DNA of 64,000 nucleotides from Chytridium lagenaria (taxonomy: Eukaryota; Chytridiomycota; Chytridiomycetes; Chytridiales; Chytridiaceae): NCBI GenBank assembly GCA_025449115.1, contig JAHLKC010000011.1, positions 248,001 to 312,000 of the forward strand, written 5' to 3'. The position numbers were made by a program, and so were the translations under genes. Position 1 is the first letter of the stretch, and each line of letters begins with the position of its first letter. The notes under the pieces are model-generated. The model was not told the DNA's origin, searched no databases, and saw only the letters and a program-made list of their open reading frames with translations. Of the stretch, positions 36,258 through 50,250 are shown in pieces.

Positions 36258-36692
36258 GCCTCCCTGGCTTGCAGGCTCGGGCCATCACCTCCAACATTTC
36301 AGCAAAAATGCAAATTGATATCGAATTCTTTCCAGATCAAGGAGAATTCGATATCATGGAATTCGGTGTCGGATGTGCAAACTGCCAGTAATAATAAACA
36401 AGACCATGAGCGTCCTAGAAGCTGACTATCATGACGGTTGCAGGTATTTATTCGCACCACGTAATGGGCGATATGTTGAATATGTGAGGTGGAGGAGGGA
36501 AGTCTACACCAAAAAGTATCAACAAAAAGCGATGATGGTGCCAGCGACACGATAACAACCTCCATGCCTTTTCAAAAAAGGATCTCCACATGGAGGAATT
36601 ACTATAAGTACAATAAATGAATGACGCGGCAAGATCGAATAAATGCCGGCAACATGATGAATAAAAGAGAAATGGATGCCTAAGCACGTTTT
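36258..36692. other. intergenic region with a perfect hairpin
   Basis: It is 435 bp between two minus-strand genes, downstream of TRAPPC6 and upstream of the dynamin-like gene. The only structure I see is the inverted repeat at 36316-36356. Confidence 0.6.
36316..36356. repeat. perfect 13-bp inverted repeat with 15-nt loop
   Basis: The left arm TGATATCGAATTC (36316-36328) and right arm GAATTCGATATCA (36344-36356) are exact reverse complements. The loop is TTTCCAGATCAAGGA, in which TCC and GGA can extend the stem. It lies 59 bp upstream of the dynamin-like start and about 340 bp past the TRAPPC6 stop. Confidence 0.9.
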
Positions 36693-37401
36693 CTACAATG
36701 ATCTAAATTTAATTTGAAAAGTACCTAAATCTGTAAGCAAGGTACATGTAAAGTCCTCACATTGCGGCATATTCGAGACTTCTGCAATCACAACGCTAAT
36801 GACACCCAAATTCGCCAAAGCCCCACGGATAAGACCACAGGGAAACGCCAAATGCTGGTCACTGATTAGTTACGGTCTGTTAAATGTTTATCTTACAGCA
36901 AAGGCAGCTCTTGATGTTTCTGCAGGATCTCCGTCGGCTGCCATCCTCAAAACCATCTGAAATTATTGTCCGTGAGCACGTAGACTCCCTAACATTCAAA
37001 TAAGTTCTTCAATTCACACAGCTCACAACTTGCCCTATGGTTTGTTTCAAGTTATCTATTTGCTTTCGAAAGACCGCTGTCCAAAAGTCCTTGCATATGA
37101 ATTTGACGATGTCCAGATTATCCACAAATCTTGGCCTCTCCTTTGTTATTCTGGAAAAGGAGAGTTCCCAATTCGTTTGTTTTCAGAGTAGGGCAAAACT
37201 TTAGCATGCAATGCTGTTCATGTTAACTTCTTGCCTCTCTGTTACTGCCATTCCGACGCGGTATCCCAATGCCTCCAGCTTGAAATATGCTGCCTCCCGA
37301 TCGTTTTCAGTTTCCACCGGTGATTGATGCATAAGGTCCACCATCTCCATCATCAGAAAGTCCAGGCATGCCTCTGAGACCACCCTTTTCTCCTCAGCCA
37401 T
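36693..37401 (-). CDS. TRS33: TRAPP complex subunit TRAPPC6/Trs33
   Basis: The start MAEEKRVVSEACLDFLMMEM is followed by AAYFKLEALGYRVGMAVTER, which matches the N-terminal helix and ALExLGYRVG block of Trs33. Further exons give RPRFVDNLDIVKFICKDFW and RKQIDNLKQ. The C-terminal block HLAFPCGLIRGALANLGVIS and VVIAEVSNMPQC is diagnostic of the Bet3/Trs33 fold. The protein is a core subunit of the TRAPP tether and Rab GEF that acts in ER-Golgi and Golgi traffic. The end is uncertain: either FQIKFRSL directly or after a short intron. An upstream in-frame Met at 37467 would add 22 residues. It is divergent from PEX5, whose start is under 200 bp away. Confidence 0.88.
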
Positions 37402-37576
37402 CTCGGTTTTGTTGTTGTGTAACACAATGGAGTCTCTCTTCAACTCGGCAGAATGTGGCCCCAGCAACGGACTTTCCTCTTTCTCAAAGGAATTAGATAG
37501 AGACAGATCATTGTATCAGGTGAATATAAGCGTTTAGAAGGAATACGTCGCTGATTCTTTCTTTAGGATCATTTTG

Positions 37577-39839
37577 ATGGACCTAGTAGCTCGACTTCGG
37601 GGGTTTGTTCTTGGTGATGGATGCATGACGACATACTTATGCCACATTATAGTTCATCCCAGGTCGTCAACGACAGCTTCATGGAGCCGGAGCTGCCATG
37701 AATCAAGAGGTATGCCATACGTAATTTTAATATGGTAAAAACTATCTTAAGCTTGCAGACGAATTCTTCCGCGAGGAGGCTGCCATGAAAGGGAACTTCA
37801 ACATGAGAGGAATCGCTCAGGAATTAGATTCCATGGCGTTGCAGCACGCGACCATTCAAGGAGATTGGGCGAGTGATTTTCTTACTCAAGCTGGTCCTCC
37901 CGGTGTTGTGATAGAGGACAGACATTTTGCAGATATGGATGCCATCTTCCACAGAGAAAAAGGTTCCGAGTTTTTCTCTTTCTTTTCTGATATTTGACAG
38001 AAGCAATGATGAGAGGCCGACTGTTCGTTGGAATGAGGAGTTTCAATCCTTCAGGGGTGATCAATTGCCAGCAGACGCAATGAAATCAACCGACGCCGAA
38101 TTTGAGAAAGCATTTCAACAAGCTTCAGGTTGGCTAAACTTCTCTATAAGGCTAACATATTTCAGAGTCTCAGTGGGCACAGGAATTTGATAAGCAGGAG
38201 AACGGATGGGCTCATGAATTCAATGGAGCTGAAAGTCAATCTTGGGCTGATGAATTGATAAAGTTCAAAAGGAAGTCGATATTACTGGGGATTCAAAAGA
38301 AGCACTTTCGAAAACGGCTGGACTTCTCCTTGATGTTGTTGAAAATTCAAGCAATCCCAAGTTTAAGAGCTCAAAGTTCCTAAATTTTATGAAGCAAATA
38401 CGGGATCAAGAACTATCAATTGAAGGCAACAAGGTTGTCGAAGCGGTCAAGCCTGTTGGTATGGGATCATCTTTGGACTGGGCCAAGGAATTTAATCCGG
38501 CTGTCACAACGAAAAGCTGGGAAGAGGAGTTTATGATAAATGAAGATTCATCGGCATTACCTTCTGATTTCGTCAGAGAATTCCAAGAGCAGCAGCACAG
38601 ACCTCATAATGGTGAATTAAATTGGGCAAGTGAATTTGGGCAGATGGAGGTGTGAGCGGACGTGAAGCAGAGGATGAAGTTAGACAAGGCTTTTCAAAGT
38701 TACATGAACCCACAAATACGAAAAGAAGAGGCTCGAGTACTTGAGTGGGAACGGGATTGGGAAAATTACCGACCAACGCAATACTCATACAACTTCATTC
38801 CTGAAAACCCGTTCATTAGCAAGCCAGCAAATGTTCTTTGAAAATATCGCCAGTCACGGAAACCTTGCCGAATCAATCTTAGCACTCGAGGCTCTTGTTC
38901 AGTTGAATAGCAAAGATGCCAAGTCATGGCAGAGCCTTGGATTCCGACAGCAGGAAAATGAGAATGAAAGCCAAGCAATATCAGCGCTTTCGAAACGCCG
39001 TTGCGGAAGATCCGTCTTTCTGGAAAAGCTGGAATGGATTAGCAGTTTCGTATACGAACGAGGGGTTGATGACGGAAGCTTTACGATGCACTCGAAGCCT
39101 GGCTTCGCAATAGTGACAAGTATCGATCATTTCTAGAGAGCGCTAATAAGGATAATATCGCCAACCGCCATGACTTTTTGACCGAAATCTTTATGCAGGC
39201 GGCAAGGGCAAATGCGGGACATGATCTTGATGCAACCGTGCAGATGGCGCTGGGTGTGTTGTTTATATATCTCAAGATTATGAAAGGCAGTAGATTGCTT
39301 TGAAGCAAGTCTTTCAAAGCAGCCTCAGGTACGAAGGAAAAAACATTACACTGCTTTCTATGCTATTTCCTGCGGAGTTGCTAACGTAAATTTACTAGGA
39401 CTATATTCTTTGGAACAAGCTTGGTGCAACACTGGCGAATTCGCGGACGCATGAACGAGCACTCGATGCCTATTATAATGCATTGCAGTTGAACCCGGCT
39501 TACATTAGAGCCCGCTACAATCTCGCAGTTTCCTGTATTCAACTGGGTACATATAAGGAGGCAGCAGAGCATATTCTTGCTGCGTTGGCTATTCAAGAAG
39601 GAAATTTGAACGGAGCCATGGAATCGGACGGCACATCTGCTGACAAAGCAAGCACCGTTAGAAATTCGAATGGTTGTTTTCTGGCAGCCTTTGGTCGACA
39701 TTGAAGACTGTTCTTGAGATACACTGTAAGCTGATAACTGCTTTTTTAAATGCTAATATAATCAGTGCAACGGAGAGATTTAATTGGCGCGGTTGATCAG
39801 CGTGATTTGACCAAGTTCAAGGCTGATTTCGACTTTTAG
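37577..39839 (+). CDS. PEX5: PEX5, peroxisomal PTS1 import receptor
   Basis: The N-terminal half carries repeated WxxxF/L pentapeptides for docking to Pex13/Pex14: WASDF, WAQEF, WAHEF, WADE(F), WAKEF, WEEEF and WASEF. The C-terminal half is a TPR domain: ASHGNLAESILALEALVQLN, SWQSLGFRQQENENESQAIS, AEDPSFWKSWNGLAVSYTNE, LGVLFYISQDYERAVDCFEA, DYILWNKLGATLANSRTHER and AYIRARYNLAVSCIQLGTYK, the conserved TPR7 that binds the SKL signal. The start is a guess (ATG 37577), because the conserved N-terminal Cys region that drives receptor recycling is not clear. Frame breaks are seen at 38255-38256 and elsewhere. The tail ends DLTKFKADFDF. Confidence 0.93.
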
Positions 39840-39999
39840 GTTCCTGTTTTCGCTTGCATAAACTTCTTAATACATTTGCATGTCCGAGTCTTTGTTGGCA
39901 TACATATTGTAAATTTTTTTCCTTGTGACAAATCCGATATACTGCACCTCGTCCAGTCATTCCCATCAACTCTCCGCTCACTTTGAAAACTAGTGTAGG

Positions 40000-42923
40000 A
40001 TGGCGGGAACAGAGAGCGCGATAGAGAGGACGAAGGCCTACGATGACTTCATGGCGGATTTAGAGCAGTTTCATAAGATGCTTGGGTGCGTACCTCTTGT
40101 TTGAAAATTGCTGACAGTGAGTATAGGACAACTTTTCAGAGAGAGCCAGTACTTGGAGGAAAGCGGTTAGATCTCTATCGCATCTTTAGATGGGTCCAGG
40201 AAGCTGGAGGATTTCACAAGGTAATGTTTCATGGTTACTCCTCGTTTGATTTTGACTACTTCAAAGGTCACCGAAGATAGAGGATGGAAACGAATAACAG
40301 CACCTTTCAATCTGCCAGCAACTTGCACAAATTCCGCCTTCGGTAACATATTTGAAAATGCCAATGCTTTATCTGACTTGCGTAGTCGTAAAGCAAGTTT
40401 ACCTTAAAACTCTTTTCAATTACGAGCTTGTGAAAATACACAAAAAACCAATTGAATCCCTTCCAAAGCGGCAGCCTGAGCAGGGCGGAGAAGATGGCGA
40501 GCAGATGGATGGCGGAGCAGTGCATTCTGCGATGGAAAGTATTAAAAGGCCTAGACACGACTACAATCAATCTTCGACCTATCAGCCTGCATCGCGAACT
40601 CCCTATGCCTCGCAACAACCAGCACAAAATCGCGCTTACAACCCTCCCATAGCGCGGACCGTGACTATGCCTCCCGTAGATTTGCATGATGGTGGGTCAC
40701 TGCTTGCTTTGTGTCTTGCTAAAGTTATGAAAGATCGTTATCTTTGGTTGGCCCACACAATCGTCTTTTACTCGCTTTGCAGTCAGGGCTCCCGAATGAG
40801 GTTGATTGGGCATTCAACAAGCTCGTGAAACTTTCCTTCACTTGCCTCTCCAAATTTTCACATTGGAACTATCGCTGGCCTTCTTGACTCCATTATTGCA
40901 TATGCAGATCCCTTCTTCAACCACTAAAACTTAACACTGCTCTCGACAACTTTGAGACCACTATCGACGATGAGGGCTGGACCACACGGAAAGATGGAAG
41001 GGGTAATATTCTTCCAGCCTTCACGGATTTTTCTGTCTTTAATACCGTGCAGACCGCCGAGCTTATGGAAAGAGTCATGCAGGTTATGCATATATTGCGT
41101 AACTTTTCTTTCCTCGAGCACCATGCTCGATTTTCATATCCGCAGCATAGCATCTTGACCATTCTTGCCAAAGCAATTGCTTTGCCGTCGTACTCGTGGT
41201 ACACTGAGGTGAAGCAGTATTCTCTCGACATCTTCGAGAATCTTGCTGGCTGTCTGCAGCTTAGAGGAAAGAATGATTTTTACCTTGCCTGTTTGAAGAA
41301 GATGATATTTGAGCAAAATCTGGTGATTGTTATGGGAGCGTTGCGGTCTCTCACTCGGCTCTGCTCTAACGAAGCAAATCACGCATGCTTGTCTGAGATC
41401 GACCCAGAGATTTTCTCGAAACTGTTTCAGTTCCTTTATGTCAAAGATGAAGATTTCGTCTACGCCATCTTAGAATTCATATACGTTCATACTTGTTTGG
41501 GGATAGACGTTTCTTCGAAGATTGCGTCGGCAGCACCAGCAAATGCCATTCGCCTTTTGACATCTGTACTCAAGTTGAGGACGAAACAAAACTCATCTCA
41601 TAACAGTATGAGTAACTTAGGACGATCGACTCAGAGCTCTGTTCGGCAGCAAAATCCGGATGAAATTCTTGCAGTATCTTGGTAAGATAAGGAGATGTAA
41701 TGTCATTTAATTGTTATTACAGGTTACGGGAGTGCTATGATCCGAGCCCGAATTCAGTTCTTTCTGTGCAGGACCTTAAGGCAGATTACCAATCCTGCCA
41801 AAGCAGGAATCCTGCTCTCACTATTGGCTTCGAGAGGGCTTTGTTGTTTTTAAAAAGATACGCGCCTGGTGCAATATTGGTGCAGAACGAGGTCAGAGGC
41901 TTGCGGCGCAGACCATCGTTTGTGAATTCCGGCTTTGCAGGAACGCCAACAGTTGCGTCCGAATTTGATAAGGCATCAGCGTCAGAAGACGAAGAAGAGA
42001 TTGACATTGATGGCGATGAGGTTTTGGCAGAGGGTGACGCGTCGGTACCAAATAGGGCACACAACTTTATGATGAATCCGCAGCTGGATCAATCAAAACT
42101 TCAATCGTTACAAGGTCGGATGGATATCATAACAACGCAGTCACCCTTTCAGTATCCAAACTTTCAAACTTCGACAAATCCCACCATGCCATCAGCTCTG
42201 CCATATTTCGTGCCTCCCAACATGGCTCATTCGGCTTCAATGAATACACCGTCTGCCCCACGAAGAAGGGGGCGTCCTCCAAAGCAAAGGGCTCCTGAAC
42301 GTTTCAGTCACATGAATACCTATATGGGGTCCCCACATCAATTTCAGGTGATGTACGCTCAACAAGGTGGTCTCCACACCACACCAGTCTTAGAAAATGA
42401 CCGCCGATCCAAGGACGTTGATCGCACGGATTCAATCAAGGTGGATTTCGAAGCTTCGCTTGAAGACGCTGTCTTCACATGCTTCTGGAGAATGGGGGGG
42501 GACAAAGCGGCTGATATGGCTGCTGTATGTTTGGTACAATATGGAGATGAGGAGGATTTGATGAGACACGTGAATGACGAACATCTTGACTCTTACACCT
42601 CTGACCAGTGCTGCTGGAAGAACTGCACGAAAAGTCTTGGGAATTCCTCTAGCCGCCAAAAATTACTCAATCATCTCCGTACTCACGTCAGTGCTCCTTC
42701 GCCTACTGCGATCCAAACAAATGGAACGCAATCTTCTAACCTTGAAGAGAACACGGACCTTGTTGGCATCCCACTTACCACGGTCCTTATTCTTCGTAAC
42801 CTTGCGAGGGCTCCTAAGAATCGAGACCTTTTTGCTACATATGAGAATGATCTGGTTGAAGCTGCTACGCGTAGCCCGAAGTTATCGAAAATGATATCTG
42901 AAATACTATGGGAGCTGCATTGA
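40000..42923 (+). CDS. RSC9: Rsc9/ARID2-like chromatin-remodelling subunit
   Basis: The start MAGTESAIERTKAYDDFMAD leads to an ARID domain (VLGGKRLDLYRIFRWVQEAG, GFHKVTEDRGWKRI, YLKTLFNYELVKIHKKP). Next is NEVDWAFNKLVKLSFTC and a helical repeat region (HSILTILAKAIALPSYSWYT, LRSLTRLCSNEANHACLSEI). An RFX-like winged-helix segment, SWLRECYDPSPNSVLSVQDL, is typical of ARID2 and Rsc9. An AT-hook (PRRRGRPPKQR) and one C2H2-like unit (CCWKNCTKSLGNSSSRQKLL) follow near the end. These proteins belong to RSC/PBAF nucleosome remodellers. The long 3' exon (41700-42923) reads without a break. Exons near 40380-40400 and 40800-40930 are less certain. Confidence 0.88.
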
Positions 42924-43030
42924 AATGAAATCATTTGTAGTCCGGCTGAAAAATATAATTAGTAAAATTTTTGTAGAAGTGAAACCAAGATTTCTCTCAA
43001 AGTTGTTCAACAGCAGACGGAGTCTTTGTA

Positions 43031-44851
<1,821 letters not shown>

Positions 44852-44892
44852 ACATCTTTATAAATAAAATGAAAGCTAAGTTCGCAAATCAA

Positions 44893-46806
44893 TCAACGAG
44901 TGTTCCACTGGGGCCTTGCGGGAGGATATTGATTGTAGAGGCCGGATATTAAGGGCGAATTACCCTGATTAGGGGAATTGGTGTGAGGAATAGCTGTTGG
45001 ATTATTGTTGTGGTTTATCGGGAAGATATTGGGATTGTTCATACTTGGAGAGGGATTGCCGTGGGCGTTGCTTGGCCAGCTGCCATGTTGTTGCATGGGT
45101 GCATGGTTCATATTGGGTAATGATCCAGACATAATGGCGTTTAAATCTAACGGTACGCCCGTAGATATGACCTGCATAGCAGCTAGTAGCTGCTGTTGTT
45201 GACGTTGGTGAAGTTGTTGAAGTTCCATTTGCTGTCGATGCTGTTGAAGCTCAATTTGGCTTTGAATCTGCCGCGAGATATTCCCCATATCCATCTGCCC
45301 CTGGCCCCCAAAATGACCTGCAGTTCCTGAAGAAATCACTGCTGGCATATTAAAGTTCGTCGGGTGAGCCATGCCTCCAGCAAAACCATTGCCGTGATAG
45401 GCGTAATCTTGTGGTCGTTGGGGTCGCGGTGGCGGCATTTGCTGGTCATAAGAAGGCATGGGTCCTGGCGTTGAGATTCTGTGGTCCAAAGATGAAACAG
45501 ATCGTGGGTTTGGCATCCTGTTGTCAGCAATATGAGACGATACCGGCCGCATTCCAGAAACGCGGTGCTCCACGGAATATGGGTGAGGACCGCGGGGTCT
45601 AGCCTCAAATCCAGATACTGATTGACGCGGAGCCTTTCCAGGAAGTTGATGCGGGCTTTCCTATCTGTAACTCCTCGGGGATGCCAGGCTGGAGTAGATG
45701 GTCCTTGGTTGCTGAAATCCGACCTCCCCGTCAATGCCCCTTCAGGATGTCTATGTAAAAAGAAAGTTAGATTATACAATAATAGTCTTCAAACAACAAT
45801 TAAAAATGAAAACACAAACTTAAGTGCCTGCGACCTCCTTTTCCTTTCCCGTCGATATTCAGCTTCTTTCTCGTCGTCTGAGAATTCGGCTTCCTATAAA
45901 TACAGTGAGACGCAAATGTCGCATCAAAACTTACGTCATCTCCAACTTCTTCATCGTAGATATTAGACGCGTCCGAGCCTTTTAAGGCTCTCAACTGAGC
46001 AGTGAAAACAAACTTGGCCAAAGAAGGAGCGAAAAAGACCTTCAAACCGACGCAAAACTTTTCCTTATCGACGTCATTTTGGGGATTAAACCTAATGGAG
46101 TACATCGGGCAAAGAACGGGCCCAAATGTCTCGAAAATGCGACCAACAACGCTGCGGTCCTCAAGAAGGATCACGGTGTCCGCATCCAAAACCTTGTTCT
46201 CGCCACCCACTATGGATTCAATCACGAGCTGGTCTTCAACTTGAGCCATAATGGTACCAATTTCTGTCAGTTCTGCATCAGGTGGAACCACAATGTTTAT
46301 GGCTTCAACAGGCGGCAGCACCTACACAAATCGGCTTAATATGAATACTCAATGTTAAAAACTGCTGGTAACTCACGTCAATTTCGTTCTTTGTCTTAAG
46401 CCCCCTACTTCCACCTGGTCCGGAGAACCCGCCCTCATCATCACTTAAGTCTAAGTCCTTAGCTGCAGAGGGTGCCGCAACGCGTTCAGCAACGGTACCA
46501 TCACTTTGTGCAAGAATATCAGCATATACTCTCCAACTTCGTTTCAATATTTCTCACTCTGAAAAGTTAAAGTCCGAGTCTGTGTCGCTATCATCATCTT
46601 GTTCCTCTACAATCTGGTGCTGCTCTGGCTCTAATGGTACAGGAAGCAGCTCACCCTCCTCTCCCAGCTCCCCCTCTTCCACAAGCTCCTTCTCCTTCCT
46701 TGGGATGATGAAATCTCCAGACAATAGCTTTGCTTCTGGTTTTGCCTCGTCCTGTATGATGGCTTCAAGCACATGGGCAACGTCAGCTGCAAGATGGTTT
46801 GCCATG
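44893..46806 (-). CDS. NAF1: NAF1, H/ACA snoRNP assembly factor
   Basis: The N-terminus is acidic ([27 protein letters not shown]). The Gar1/Naf1 core follows: [58 protein letters not shown] and [15 protein letters not shown]. The core ends in [20 protein letters not shown], then [17 protein letters not shown]. The C-terminal third is rich in Gln, Pro, Met and Asn ([16 protein letters not shown]). Naf1 loads onto dyskerin with nascent H/ACA RNA and is later replaced by Gar1. The intron after DFNFS runs to AAAG before TGATGG. ATG 46806 is the first Met. A 28-nt A run lies just upstream on the plus strand. One break is likely between 45570 and 45780. Confidence 0.92.
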
Positions 46807-46837
46807 ACACACAAGGTTGTCGTTTTATGTTGGGCTC

Positions 46838-46838
<1 letters not shown>

Positions 46839-46866
<28 letters not shown>
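46839..46866. repeat. poly(A) run of 28 nt (poly(T) on the NAF1 strand)
   Basis: An uninterrupted run of 28 A lies 33 bp upstream of the NAF1 start codon and 78 bp past the RRP42 stop. On the transcribed strand it is a T tract, the kind of rigid promoter element that excludes nucleosomes. Its exact length is unreliable, given the indels elsewhere. Confidence 0.85.
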
Positions 46867-46868
<2 letters not shown>

Positions 46869-46944
46869 GGTGCGACGACGTGGAAAGGGAGCTAAAGTAG
46901 TGACAAACTTAAATATTATTACTGTCAATAATACGTAGGTGTAT

Positions 46945-48106
46945 TTAGCTAAATCCAACTGGCTTTTCTTTTTCAGATATCCTTAAGGATTCTCTTGAAA
47001 GTGCCTCTTCCATCCTTTGTACGCGATCAAGCCCAACCGACTTTGCGCCCTAAGAAAAAATGAATAAAGCTATAACACGCAAATGACTGAATAACAATAA
47101 TACCTGAATCATTTCAGCTAGCAAATTAGGTTCCAGCCCTCCTTGACCGCCCTTTTGCACCGCGCATATATTTCCCTTACTGTTTACAGCCAACGTCAGC
47201 CTGGCTCCTGAGCACATTTCTTCAAGAGGAGTTGGATCCAAAACGGATCGAGATCCAATCTTAAAAACCGCTGAGACTCAAATATGCTGTGACCTCCCTC
47301 CTACCTTGAAGTAAGTGACAGTGGATGGTACGTTTTCAACCCCTCTTAGTCTTTCCGTCTCTTCGTCTGCCACCTCGAACTCGTAATGCCCGGCAGACTC
47401 CTCAACGGTCGCCTTGGGGTATCGAGCATCATTTAAAGCACCTCGCACAGCTTGAAATATACAGTCAAATGCGTTCCCCCCATACTCAAGTATCTATTAA
47501 TAAGTAAGAGAAAATGTTATAATAATATGTTTTTACATACCACTACGTCTACATAAACAATCCAGCAAGTAGTTCCCGGAATGATGCACAACGCGTGCAA
47601 GTCTAGGCCTCCATGGTTTCCATTAAATATCCGATTCAACATTTGCGCATATTCGGTACAAATGTCATCCACATATCTTGAGTCCACATTCTTAAAGCTT
47701 GAAGGGGAGCTTACGCAGAGTCAGCCTCTATGTCTTTGTTTATGGACAAACCATTCCACGGTGCAAATGACCTTCCCCTTATCCTTGCTCACTGTCAAGC
47801 TGTCATTATCATCCTCCTCGTTAATCTCGACCCCCTCTGTTGCTTCAATGCTGCCAACATCGACCTTCACTCCAACCACAACGTCAGTCCCATTATCGAT
47901 TTTTAATCTGCAAGATCCCGATGCTTGAGTAATCAGACCGATTTCAAACGTCGATGACCTGCAGTCCAGCCTACTTCGCCCATCAGCCCTGATATTGGCC
48001 TCGACACCTTTCGAGATGTAGTCTCTGCAGGCATGGTAATTTATTCAGCATGATATGGACATTAGCAAAACTTGAAAGTGACAGACCTCTCGACTGTAGA
48101 AATCAT
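46945..48106 (-). CDS. RRP42: RNA exosome core subunit Rrp42/EXOSC7
   Basis: The start MISTVERDYISKGVEANIRA joins over an intron and continues DGRSRLDCRSSTFEIG, then GSCRLKIDNGTDVVVGVKVD, the RNase PH fold opening of Rrp42. Later blocks are YGGNAFDCIFQAVRGALNDA, the C-terminal domain LDPTPLEEMCSGARLTLAVN, and KGNICAVQKGGQGGLEPNLL. In eukaryotes this subunit is catalytically silent and builds the hexameric ring that threads RNA to Rrp44 or Rrp6. The middle (about 47580-47730) reads only with frame changes. The start codon lies 25 nt after the ERO1 stop on the same strand. Confidence 0.88.
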
Positions 48107-48131
48107 AGTATGAGGGTCAAGTCACACATAA

Positions 48132-50093
48132 TCAGGCCTTTTTATTCTTTCCATGGCCATTAACCGCGCCATTACGGGGTATCTCGGCTGCTTCAGCGCC
48201 ATTCTCTACCGGTTCTTCCTCAAAGGGTTTTGAGTTCTCCTTATACCCTTCAGGAAGCTTCATCGTCCCCTTCTCCATTTGATAGCCCTTTTGAATAACG
48301 CGGGCCAGCCCAAGAACAAAAAGCAATAGTCCCACAACCCAGCTAAGGAAAAATCGTGGATCCAGGAAGGCGGTATATGACAAATCAAGTGCGCTTAGTC
48401 CAAGTAAAAGCTTCTTATTGACAGCCGCTGCCAAAGTAGCATCCTCCTCTTCATCAGTCGTGGCACCGCGTTCCTGCTCTTCTATGTCCATTTGCTTTCT
48501 AAAACGATTCATTGCTTCGATACTGTCGGACAGACGGCCAAATCCGTTAATCAAAGCTACCAATTCCGATCGCGACAGTTTAAAGTCCTTTGGACTTTTT
48601 AAACAATTCAATTTCAGCATTCAGCTTTATAACAAAAGGGAAACCCATAATGGATGCACTTACTTATCGCCAAATGAAAAGAGAATCTTCAAAGCTGTTC
48701 CAAACCCAGAGACTTGAAGTTTACCCCAAAGCCGACATTTTTCGCATCCAACGCAATCCATAATACGAGATACATTGCGGAAATGAAGCTTAAACTCGTC
48801 TTTTAAAGCCTAAGGGAGTATTAGATATATTTAATTCAGAATTTTGCTACCTTAGATGAAGAATCCGCAAACATCAGCTTTTCGTCAAAAGTCGAAGGTG
48901 CAGAAAGAGATTGCTCTACAATTTGCTCAATCAGGCTCTGAAAAGAAGAGGTTAAATACGTAAAGAAAAGAAAAGTAAAGCATCGCCACGCACCTCAATC
49001 TTTTTTCTGTCCGAAAAGATACCTGTGCACCATTTGTAACTTTTCAAGTAGGGGGCCAGTTTCGCAATTGAGCGAAGCAATACAACATAAGCAAAGTAGA
49101 GATTCTCAACGCGATCTGGAAACCGACCAACGCGAAAAAGGAAGCATTCGAGGTCAGGGTACTAGAAAGAGTCAATAATTCATACTCTAATTAAACACTC
49201 ACCCATTCGCCCGTCTTACGGTTTAAACTTTTATCACAGATATGCGTAGAGATTGAGGAATGAAGACCGGATATTAGCCTATAGAAAACTCGTTTCTCCA
49301 TGCACTGGCCATCATTCCCTGGGAAAGACCCGCTACTCTCGGCGGTATCAAAACAGTTCTCAGTGTACACAGCTCGCCAAACTCTCGCCGCTGAGTCTCC
49401 CGCATAGCCGGTGAACCGTTCAGGATTTTTTAAAAGATCCACGTAAACCCCGTCACTGGACGAGTCGTCGTCCACGACGCAAAAGTCCTTATCGGTATAC
49501 TCGCACTTTTTTTGAAACAGACCAAAACTCTGATCCATGGTAGAGAAATCCACAGTTGACAACGCCCCTGCCTTCCATTCAGGAGGTATCTCTGACTAAT
49601 AGTCAAGGTTAATGCAAATATACTATCGGAGATTAGTACTTCATCTGTTACTTCCTGAACGGCGCAGTCCTTTTGCACACAGAGAAGATCCTCCTGCCAA
49701 AATGGGCAATCTTTTCTTAAATCAACCTGAGATAGATGTTAACTGGCAAGACATGATGCTTGTTTCATTGACTCACTCTATAGTATTTAAAGAATGTGGT
49801 GGTTACTAGAATCCGAAACCAGAGAGAATATTTTGCCGTTGACACTGTCGACTGTTTCAAACTCGCAAAAAGTGTCTTGAATCGCTCCATTCGGCTATGA
49901 TTTATAAAGATGGTTCTAAGTATGTAGAAACCCTTCAAGGATCAAGGTCAGATGAAGTACTTACAGAACAGTAGTTTGGCTTTGTCTGCTGGCTGCTCTG
50001 TTGTAATGTTGTCGCCCAACTTTGCTGTGCAAAAGCGGGAAGGATCATCACGGCCATTGCCAAATGCCTTCTTTTGGAAGACGAGCACCTCAT
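48132..50093 (-). CDS. ERO1: ERO1, ER thiol oxidase
   Basis: The start [20 protein letters not shown] contains a signal peptide. After an intron comes [20 protein letters not shown], then [20 protein letters not shown], whose C-x4-C is the shuttle disulfide. Next are [50 protein letters not shown], and the active site [14 protein letters not shown] (CxxCxxC). [20 protein letters not shown] closes the catalytic domain. ERO1 oxidises PDI with FAD. Beyond it are an acidic linker, a membrane helix ([20 protein letters not shown]) and a polar tail ending NGHGKNKKA. That extension would anchor the protein. It lies just upstream of RRP42 on the same strand. Confidence 0.94.
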
Positions 50094-50250
50094 CCATGAC
50101 GGCATCGGATGGATCGCTGTTAGGTGCAGATTAAAAGATACACTTTCTGGAATTCAGGTTGAAATGTTTAGGGAAACACTGGGTGAGTCATTTTGGCCAA
50201 TCGCCAAATTGCAAGTGGAGGTCCGCCATAGTCTTAAGATCTTTTTTTTG

